The notes under the pieces: generated by a model | Databases searched by the model: none | Seen by the model: only the letters and a program-made list of their open reading frames with translations | What the model was told of the DNA's origin: nothing | Source: Candidatus Sordicultor fermentans | GTDB lineage: Bacteria > Atribacterota > Atribacteria > Atribacterales > Caldatribacteriaceae | Direction of reading: 5' to 3' | Length of the DNA: 11,622 nucleotides | Assembly (NCBI GenBank): GCA_002385475.1 | Contig: DGDO01000139.1 | Location: 1-11,622, forward strand | In this document: one piece after another, positions 6,501-11,622 of the stretch | How the letters are laid out: each line of letters begins with the position of its first letter | Position numbering within the stretch: position 1 is the stretch's first letter | Position numbers and translations under genes: made by a program

Positions 6501-7682
6501 CTATTCTCGTAAACCTAAATAATCGATATGCTGTTCTATCTTTCCTGCTTTTACCACTTCCTCTGTTTTCTCTAAAGCTTTTTCTATATCTTCAGGATAA
6601 ATGTCCCTTCCTCCCAGACCATAGAAGAAATTTATGATTGAAGGGCGAGAAGGGGCATCGTAAAGAGCAGAGCGAACTTCAGTAAACAGTGGTCCACCAA
6701 ATCCTCCAAAGGAAACAGAGCGGTCTAAAACTGCTATCCCCTTCAAAGGAGAAAGAGCTTCAATCACGCTTTCTCGGGGAAAAGGGCGGAAACAGCGCAT
6801 TTTGAGAAGTCCCACTTTTTTCCCTTTCTCCCGCAGAGAATCAATGGCTTCCCGAGCCGTTCCACAAGTGGAACCCAGAGCCACTACTGCATATTCAGCA
6901 TCTTCTAACCGATAACCTTCCAGGAGTTCATAATTTCTCCCGGAAAGTTCTCCAAACTCCTTACCCACTCGTTCAATTACCGGTAAACAGTTATCAATAG
7001 CTTCGATTTGAGACCTTTTGTGCTCAAAATAATAGTCAAAAAGGTCAATAGGCCCGTAGGTAACCGGATTATTTAAATCGAGAAGAGGATAGCGCCCTTT
7101 ATAGGCACCAATGAAGTTCTTCACTTCCTCATCTTCTAAAATTTCTACCCGCTCTACAGCGTGACTGATGATAAACCCATCTTGAGTAACCATAATCGGG
7201 AGTCTTACCCCTAAATCTTCAGCAATTTTAATTGCCTGGATGGTGTTGTCATAGGCTTCTTGAGCGTTTTCTGAAAAAAGATGAATCCATCCTGCATCTC
7301 TTGCTCCCATAGTATCAGCATGGTCACAGTGAATATTAATATTGCCAGACAAAGCTCGGTTGGTTACCATCATCACAATGGGAAGACGCATGCTGGCAGC
7401 AATATAGAGCATCTCCCACATGAGAGCTAAACCGTTAGCAGCAGTGGCGGTCATCACTCTTCCCCCTGCAGCAGCTGCTCCTATGCAGGCGCTCATAGCA
7501 CTGTGTTCGCTTTCTACAGTTATAAATTCGCTATCTACCAACCCTTCACTAACATACTCGGCAAACCTCTCTACACAATCGGTCTGGGGGGTGATAGGGT
7601 AAGCTGCCACCACATCAGGGTTAATCTGTTTCATAGCATAAGCTACTGCGGCATTGCCGTTAAAACCCACAACTTTAGCCAT
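6501..7682 (-). CDS. porA: 2-oxoacid (probably pyruvate):ferredoxin oxidoreductase, alpha subunit
   Basis: This is the 393-residue catalytic partner of PorB. It starts MAKVVGFNGNAAVAYAMKQI and carries the conserved AAYPITPQTD motif (26-35, with Thr31 of the substrate site). Next come VESEHSA (56-62, with Glu59 as candidate activator of the thiamine ring), ATAANGLALMWEM, and TNRALSGNINIHCDH (107-121). The C-terminal half has GSTCGTAREA and LDRSVSFGGFGGPL, as in family transketolase C-terminal-like domains. The open frame extends upstream to 7757, overlapping porD. However, GGAGGTGA (7695-7688) lies directly before the ATG at 7682, and the protein then begins exactly like its homologues. The gap to porD is 13 nt. 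The oxoacid preference is inferred as pyruvate from overall similarity to pyruvate-type subunits and is not proven. Confidence 0.95.
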   Translation of the reverse strand: MAKVVGFNGNAAVAYAMKQINPDVVAAYPITPQTDCVERFAEYVSEGLVDSEFITVESEHSAMSACIGAAAAGGRVMTATAANGLALMWEMLYIAASMRLPIVMMVTNRALSGNINIHCDHADTMGARDAGWIHLFSENAQEAYDNTIQAIKIAEDLGVRLPIMVTQDGFIISHAVERVEILEDEEVKNFIGAYKGRYPLLDLNNPVTYGPIDLFDYYFEHKRSQIEAIDNCLPVIERVGKEFGELSGRNYELLEGYRLEDAEYAVVALGSTCGTAREAIDSLREKGKKVGLLKMRCFRPFPRESVIEALSPLKGIAVLDRSVSFGGFGGPLFTEVRSALYDAPSRPSIINFFYGLGGRDIYPEDIEKALEKTEEVVKAGKIEQHIDYLGLRE

Positions 7683-7695
7683 TTCTCTCACCTCC

Positions 7696-7986
7696 CTATC
7701 GCTCCGGAACCATAGTAATGGCTCCTTTAGCAGGACAAGCAGCGGCGCAGATTCCACAGCCTTTACAATAATCGTAGTTAAAAGCCAGCATCTTTCCTGC
7801 TTCGGCGTCCACTATCACTGCATTATCCGGACAATAAGCCCAGCAAAAGAAACAGTGAATACATTTTTCCGGGTTAAGCTCCGGTTTTTCAGTTCGCCAA
7901 TCTCCGGTTTTATACTCTTTGGCATTACCCGCCTCTACAATTAATCCGCCGGGCACCAATTCCTTCCATCCTTTGAGCTCACTCAT
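7696..7986 (-). CDS. porD: 2-oxoacid (probably pyruvate):ferredoxin oxidoreductase, delta (ferredoxin-like) subunit
   Basis: This 96-residue protein carries two [4Fe-4S] clusters that pass electrons from the thiamine site to soluble ferredoxin. The two motifs are complete: Cys42, 45, 48, 52 (KCIHCFFCWAYCP) and Cys74, 77, 80, 84 (YCKGCGICAAACP). The N-terminal segment, with WKELVPGGLIVEAGN then DWRTEKP, is the usual extension of stand-alone PorD subunits. Its ATG (7986-7984) overlaps the 3' end of the gamma gene by 8 nt. A GGAGG (8000-7996) is 9 nt upstream, inside the gamma gene. The overlap suggests translational coupling and balanced subunit synthesis. Confidence 0.96.
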   Translation of the reverse strand: MSELKGWKELVPGGLIVEAGNAKEYKTGDWRTEKPELNPEKCIHCFFCWAYCPDNAVIVDAEAGKMLAFNYDYCKGCGICAAACPAKGAITMVPER

Positions 7987-8554
7987 CTATCTGTGCCTCC
8001 TCACAAGCTTTAGTAAGACAAAGCAAGTTTTTATCTATGACTTCCGGTCTCAGTTTTTCTCCAAACTGGGAACGAACAGCTTCTAACAGGTTTTCCATAC
8101 TAACTTCTGGGAGAACTTTACCGAGAGCACCCAGCATGGAAGTATTAACTACCACCCTTCCTAAAATATCTCGAGAAATCTGGGAAGCATCTACCGTAAC
8201 CACTCTTCCCCCTTTAAAACCTAACATCTCTCTCAGTTCTTGAGGAGAACCTTCAAAATTAACCACTATAGTTCCTTTTTCATCTAACCCTTCTAAAATT
8301 TCCGCTAAACCCAAAAGAGTAGGGTCTATCACTACCACTATTTCCGGGTTAGTAACTCCGCAGTGCATGCGGAGAGGTTGAGAACTGATGCGATTGAAAG
8401 CTTTTACCGGGGCTCCCATTCTCTCTGGCCCATACTCGGGGAAAGACTGAAAATATTTCCCCTCTCGCAGAGTTGCATCAGCTAAAATTCGAGAGGCAGT
8501 AACTACTCCCTGCCCTCCTCGACCGTGCCACCTGATTTCTAAGGGCTTTTTCAA
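7979..8554 (-). CDS. porC: 2-oxoacid (probably pyruvate):ferredoxin oxidoreductase, gamma subunit
   Basis: This is the 191-residue gamma subunit, also called PorG. It begins with EIRWHGRGGQGVVTASRILA, the family hallmark GRGGQG, followed by YFQSFPEYGPERMGAPVKAF (34-53), another family signature. The central IVVVIDPTLL stretch and the NTSMLGALGK stretch near 137-146 also fit. It belongs to the POR/KOR catalytic domain family and completes the gamma-delta-alpha-beta set. The start is TTG (8554-8552), preceded by AGGAGG (8570-8565) with a 10-nt spacer; no ATG or GTG is better placed. The ribosome site lies inside the end of recR, whose stop is only 5 nt before the TTG. No promoter is possible in the gap itself, so at least part of por expression should come through recR. 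Confidence 0.95.
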   Translation of the reverse strand: MKKPLEIRWHGRGGQGVVTASRILADATLREGKYFQSFPEYGPERMGAPVKAFNRISSQPLRMHCGVTNPEIVVVIDPTLLGLAEILEGLDEKGTIVVNFEGSPQELREMLGFKGGRVVTVDASQISRDILGRVVVNTSMLGALGKVLPEVSMENLLEAVRSQFGEKLRPEVIDKNLLCLTKACEEAQIDE

Positions 8555-8559
8555 GATTA

Positions 8560-9183
8560 CTATTCCTCCTTTCTTGGTTTCAGGCTAATTCTTCTTCTTC
8601 CTTCTAAAGCTTCTTGCAAAGTTACTTCATCAGCAAACTCCAGATCTCCACCAGAAGGCAATCCTCGAGCAATAAGAGTTACAAGAACGGGAAACGATGA
8701 TAATTTTTGTGCCAAATAAAGAGCAGTCGCTTCCCCATCTACTGAAGGACTGATGGCCAAGATCACCTCCTTTATTTCTCCCTGACTCACTCTTTCCAAC
8801 AATTCCTTAATCTTGATTTTTTCTGGACCAATTCCAGAAAGAGGAGAAATAATACCCTGCAGAACATGATATAACCCCCGGAATCCTGTTTTCTCTATAG
8901 CTAAAACATCCTGGGGTCTTTCTACAACGCAGACTACGCTCCGGTCTCTCTGAGGATTCTCACAAATTTTACATCTATCTTCTTCAGTATAAAACCCACA
9001 GACAGAGCAAAAATGAATTTTCTCTTTTACCTCCTGCAGAGAAGACAACAGTTCTTCTACCTCTAAAGAGGGGGATTTAACCAGATAAAAGGCTAAACGC
9101 TGAGCGGTTTTGGGCCCAATACCGGGTAAACGAGAAAAAGCAGAGATAAGCCTTGATAAGGCTTCAGGATAAGATTCTGCCAA
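8560..9183 (-). CDS. recR: Recombination mediator protein RecR
   Basis: This 207-residue protein is near the standard RecR length (about 200). It acts with RecO, and with RecF at gaps, to load RecA on single-stranded DNA coated with SSB. The helix-hairpin-helix is seen in FSRLPGIGPKTAQRLAFYL (16-34). The zinc finger uses Cys59, Cys62, Cys71 and Cys74. The Toprim domain follows from about 82 (VVCVVERPQDVLAIE), with FRGLYHVLQGIISPLSGIGP and SPSVDGEATALYL. The start is a TTG at 9183-9181, with GAGAGG ending 7 nt before it. That site overlaps the ybaB stop, indicating tight coupling. Neighbours dnaX and ybaB are its usual partners in many bacteria; the por genes behind it are not. Confidence 0.97.
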   Translation of the reverse strand: MAESYPEALSRLISAFSRLPGIGPKTAQRLAFYLVKSPSLEVEELLSSLQEVKEKIHFCSVCGFYTEEDRCKICENPQRDRSVVCVVERPQDVLAIEKTGFRGLYHVLQGIISPLSGIGPEKIKIKELLERVSQGEIKEVILAISPSVDGEATALYLAQKLSSFPVLVTLIARGLPSGGDLEFADEVTLQEALEGRRRISLKPRKEE

Positions 9184-9195
9184 CGATGTTCCTCT

Positions 9196-9507
9196 CTACA
9201 TCAAACCAGGAAGGTTTAACCCCCCGGTGATTTTCCCCATCTCTTCTTCAGCTATTTCTCGTGAACGACGCAAAGCCTCGTTCACCGCCGCCAGAACCAG
9301 GTCTTGCAACATTTCCACGTCCTTTTCTTCCAATAATTCGGGCTCGATTTCAATATCTATTATCTCCTGCTGTCCATTACAAACTACCTTTACCATCCCA
9401 CCACCAGATGAAGCTTCCACCGTTTTTTCTTTCAGCTCCTCCTGCATCTTGGCTATCTTAGCTTGCATCTTCTGGGCTTCCTTCATCAGATTTTTCCAGT
9501 TCTGCAT
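9196..9507 (-). CDS. ybaB: YbaB/EbfC-family nucleoid-associated protein
   Basis: This 103-residue DNA-binding protein starts MQNWKNLMKEAQKMQAKIAK. It forms a long charged N-terminal helix, then a beta region with EASSGGGMVKVVCNGQQEI (42-60 region) and a C-terminal helical segment with EALRRSREIAEEEMGKITGG. This is the YbaB/EbfC pattern. The family binds DNA as a dimer; its precise duty is not settled. The frame opens 30 nt earlier at a GTG (9537), but AAAGGTGGG lies 8 nt before the ATG at 9507 and the family N-terminus begins there. The first 50 nt overlap the end of dnaX in another frame, and its ribosome site is inside dnaX. The gap to recR is 12 nt. Confidence 0.95.
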   Translation of the reverse strand: MQNWKNLMKEAQKMQAKIAKMQEELKEKTVEASSGGGMVKVVCNGQQEIIDIEIEPELLEEKDVEMLQDLVLAAVNEALRRSREIAEEEMGKITGGLNLPGLM

Positions 9508-11077
9508 CTTCCCACCCACCTTTCGCAATTTCCTCACTTAAGGAATAATCAACTAACACCCCGGAGAAGAGGTCAATAACCTCACCCATCAATGACTTAT
9601 GATTATGAGAAAGTTGCTCCTCTCTCTTTTCTTTCCTATCTTCTCTTTCCCTCTCTACTTCTACTTCAGGAGCTTTTTCATTTATAACACATTCTATTTT
9701 CCAATTCCCTCCTCGTCTTTTAGCCAGGACTTCTTTAAGAATGCTCAAGTTCTCCTCTCTTTCAACGCTCTCTTTGTGAAATTGACAATTAGAGCTAAAC
9801 GATAAAACAGCATGAGAAGAACCTACTTCTCTAAAGTCAGCCGCTTGCAAAAATGCGTAAAGGGAAATTTTAGCTTTTTTTACCTCTTGCAAAATTTCCG
9901 GCCAGAAATTACCGTTATTCTCTTCTGGTTTCTGACTAACTTCTTCTTTTACCGGATTTTCCTCAGGTAATTTTTCCTCGGGCAATCCAGGTTGCGCCAG
10001 GCACTTAATTATATCCAATAAACAAAGTTCTAACAACACCCGGGGTTGTGAAGAACGACGAAGCTCAAATTCAAGATAACTTACTCTCTCTAAAGCTTTT
10101 TGTAAAGCTTCTTCGCTCACTTGTTTAGTTAGAGATTGCCACTCCTTTCTTATCTTTTCTCTTTTTTTATCCTGCTTTCGAGTAAGACGAAATAGTAGCA
10201 ACTCCCGAAGATAGCTTTCCAGGCTGTGGCTGATGTCTTCCGGGCTTAAGCCTCTTTGAATCCATTGATTAAGAAGGAGAAGCGCTCCTCCTTTATCACC
10301 CTTGATTATGAGCTCAAGAAGCCGAGTAAAGTCCTCGCTATCTATTTCTCTTAAAATCAAGGAAGCAGTAGCTAAATCTACAGGCTCTTCTTCTCCCCAG
10401 GCTAAAATTTGTTCCAGCATCCCTTCGGCATCACGCATAGAACCTCCTGCTTTACGAGCTATGAGATAGAAGACTTCCTCTTCAATTGCAGCTCCTTCTT
10501 CTCTGGCTATCTCTTCTAACTTTTTCACCACAGCTTCTTCCGGTAGGGGGTTAAAAATGATTTTTACACAGCGAGAAATGATGGTGTCGGGAAGGCGGCG
10601 AGGCTCAGTGGTAGCCAGCACAAATATAACGTGTTCTGGTGGCTCTTCCAGGGTTTTGAGCAAAGCATTAAAAGCTTCAGTCGTGAGCATGTGCGCTTCA
10701 TCGATGATGTAAACTTTGAAGCGAGACTGCAAGGGAACATATTTAACTCTTTCCCGAAGCTCTCGTATCTCATCTATACCCCGGTGAGAAGCAGCATCAA
10801 TTTCTACCACATCCAGAGAATTTCCCTCCTGGATAGTCCGACAACTTTCGCATTCCCCACAAGGCTGAGGAGTTATTCCTTTCTCGCAGTTAACTGCCAT
10901 AGCCAGAAGGCGAGCAGTAGTGGTTTTTCCTACCCCTCGCGGTCCACAAAAAAGATAGGCATGATGAAGTCGTTTTTTATCTAAGGAATGGGTTAAAATA
11001 CGTACCGATACCTCTTGTCCTACTACTTCTTCAAAACGAGATGGTCTCCATTTCCTATAGAGTGACAGGTAAGCCAA
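9458..11077 (-). CDS. dnaX: DNA polymerase III subunits gamma/tau
   Basis: This 539-residue clamp-loader ATPase is of the usual size for gamma/tau in Firmicutes-like bacteria. In order: Walker A GPRGVGKT (45-52); a four-cysteine zinc module at Cys64, 73, 76 and 79; Walker B with DEAH (126-129); sensor 1 LATTEP (154-159); the SRC arginine finger (Arg169); and sensor 2 GGSMRD with Arg215. The collar domain III follows (about 243-365). A Pro/Glu-rich linker (about 363-390) leads to the tau-specific C-terminal part, with KKAKISLYAFLQAA (400-413). The start is TTG at 11077-11075, with AAGG 7 nt upstream. The gene follows the SRP RNA by 28 nt and overlaps ybaB by 50 nt. A run of seven A's lies at codons 304-306 (10162-10168 on the plus strand, as T's); slippage there would truncate the protein inside domain III. 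Confidence 0.97.
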   Translation of the reverse strand: MAYLSLYRKWRPSRFEEVVGQEVSVRILTHSLDKKRLHHAYLFCGPRGVGKTTTARLLAMAVNCEKGITPQPCGECESCRTIQEGNSLDVVEIDAASHRGIDEIRELRERVKYVPLQSRFKVYIIDEAHMLTTEAFNALLKTLEEPPEHVIFVLATTEPRRLPDTIISRCVKIIFNPLPEEAVVKKLEEIAREEGAAIEEEVFYLIARKAGGSMRDAEGMLEQILAWGEEEPVDLATASLILREIDSEDFTRLLELIIKGDKGGALLLLNQWIQRGLSPEDISHSLESYLRELLLFRLTRKQDKKREKIRKEWQSLTKQVSEEALQKALERVSYLEFELRRSSQPRVLLELCLLDIIKCLAQPGLPEEKLPEENPVKEEVSQKPEENNGNFWPEILQEVKKAKISLYAFLQAADFREVGSSHAVLSFSSNCQFHKESVEREENLSILKEVLAKRRGGNWKIECVINEKAPEVEVEREREDRKEKREEQLSHNHKSLMGEVIDLFSGVLVDYSLSEEIAKGGWEDAELEKSDEGSPEDAS

Positions 11078-11105
11078 TGTTCTACCTTCTTAGTTTTCAA
11101 TAAAC

Positions 11106-11389
11106 TGCCTCTAATCGTGCACCGACATTCGATAATTTCTTCCCAGCCGTAGCAGAGGCAGCAAACTCCGGTTAGGCACCCTTGCGGCACCCGAAGAGCT
11201 TCACGTACCGCTGCTCCCTCCCGGGCCTGACGGGGTTAGTAAAGATTCGTCGCGCAAGACCCAACCTTCACCGTTCCGTTCCTCCACCCGGAACTGAAAA
11301 GAAAAAACCTCCTGTCGGAATTCAGCCCTGCTGTAGCGGATTGCAGGTACAGGGCACCGCTATCTCCCCGCTTAGCACGATTAGAGGCA
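11106..11389 (-). ncRNA. ffs: Signal recognition particle RNA, large bacterial type with Alu domain
   Basis: About 284 nt. The two ends are perfectly complementary over 15 bases: TGCCTCTAATCGTGC begins the RNA (11389-11375) and GCACGATTAGAGGCA ends it (11120-11106), closing the long helix 5. The Alu domain shows GGGGAGATAGCGGTGCCCTG and then TACCTGCAATCCGCTAC, very like the Bacillus subtilis scRNA. The Ffh-binding domain IV reads GTCAGGCCCGGGAGGGAGC+AGC. Compared with the usual GTCAGGTCCGGAAGGAAGC core, the changes keep the helix paired (U-A becomes C-G) and give a GGGA loop, still GNRA. Its 5' end is 5 nt behind tRNA-Ser, so it is probably released by tRNA processing. dnaX follows 28 nt after its 3' end. 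Confidence 0.95.
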
Positions 11390-11394
11390 AATCT

Positions 11395-11490
11395 TGGCGG
11401 AGAGGGTGGGATTTGAACCCACGAGACAGGTTCAACGCCTGTCTACCCGCTCTCCAGGCGGGCGCCTTCGGCCAGCTCAGCCACCTCTCC
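11395..11490 (-). tRNA. tRNA-Ser (anticodon GGA)
   Basis: This is a class II tRNA of 96 nt with encoded CCA (11397-11395). The acceptor stem GGAGAGG/CCTCTCC pairs 11490-11484 with 11405-11399, with discriminator G. The anticodon stem CCCGC/GCGGG holds the loop CTGGAGA, giving anticodon GGA, which reads UCC and UCU. A long variable arm of about 22 nt (AGACAGGCG...CCTGTCT) is as expected for serine. The T arm is GTGGG-TTCAAAT-CCCAC. It is the first gene after the promoter at 11502-11530, with the SRP RNA directly behind it. Confidence 0.97.
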
Positions 11491-11501
11491 TCTTGAGAAT
11501 A

Positions 11502-11530
11502 ATTATAAAGGGAAAGAGGAAGTTTTACAA
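11502..11530 (-). promoter_or_regulatory. Sigma-70-type promoter of the tRNA-Ser/SRP RNA/dnaX operon
   Basis: On the minus strand TTGTAA (11530-11525) and a perfect TATAAT (11507-11502) are separated by 17 nt. The predicted start near 11495 leaves about 5 nt before the tRNA. It is the strongest promoter-like sequence in the window, and the only one I see upstream of the 6-kb minus-strand gene series. Confidence 0.8.
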
Positions 11531-11622
11531 GTTTATTTCCATCGAACGCTAAAATCGACTATGAGAGGGCGCTGCCCCTTATAACCCCCGAAAAAAACTA
11601 AAAAGCAAATTAGATAGAGTAA

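Noticed and set aside
7683..7757. N-terminal extension of porA
   Set aside because: The extra 25 residues overlap porD and have no family match, while GGAGGTGA immediately precedes the ATG at 7682.
11560..11600. AGGGCGCTGCCCCT hairpin near the right edge
   Set aside because: Only four continuous G-C pairs, no T run in either direction and no adjacent gene to end.

Overview
The window looks like part of the chromosome of a strictly anaerobic, possibly thermophilic bacterium of clostridial type or of a deep-branching anaerobic lineage such as Thermotogota or Atribacterota. The reasons are a four-subunit ferredoxin-dependent 2-oxoacid oxidoreductase, a long SRP RNA with an Alu domain, strong GGAGG-type ribosome binding sites, several TTG starts, charged Glu/Lys-rich proteins and, by eye, moderately AT-rich DNA. 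The exact phylum cannot be settled from this window alone.

Left part (1-1115): the truncated N-terminus of a probable tyrosine recombinase leaves the left edge on the minus strand. Next to it are tRNA-His, with its own promoter, and a DUF1624-type membrane acyltransferase, also on the minus strand. An intergenic region of about 370 bases follows, with two divergent extended -10 promoters. It leads into a plus-strand pair (1471-3800): a DegT/DnrJ/EryC1-family PLP aminotransferase and a Gfo/Idh/MocA dehydrogenase. Such pairs typically oxidise and then aminate a sugar or cyclitol.

Middle part (3801-5447): a gene-poor, repeat-rich stretch holds degenerate copies of an interspersed palindromic repeat and a hairpin of the CCCTCACCCTAACC type. 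It also holds one short gene, a 52-residue SPW-type membrane protein (4391-4549, minus). The IMPACT-family gene yigZ follows on the minus strand.

Right part (5511-11530): one continuous minus-strand unit. A good promoter (11502-11530) is followed by tRNA-Ser(GGA), the SRP RNA gene only 5 nt later, dnaX, ybaB (overlapping dnaX by 50 nt), recR, and then, 5 nt after recR, the por genes gamma, delta, alpha and beta. A clear hairpin terminator at 5495-5542 closes it. The tRNA-Ser/SRP RNA/dnaX/ybaB/recR order is the one known from Bacillus-type Firmicutes. The tight attachment of the Por operon to recR links clamp loading, recombinational repair and protein targeting to fermentative 2-oxoacid oxidation in one apparent transcription unit.

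I see no CRISPR array, complete mobile element or clearly new defence or biosynthetic system. The most notable points are the long mixed operon, the tRNA/SRP RNA junction, the edge integrase beside tRNA-His, the unlisted SPW protein and the intergenic repeats.
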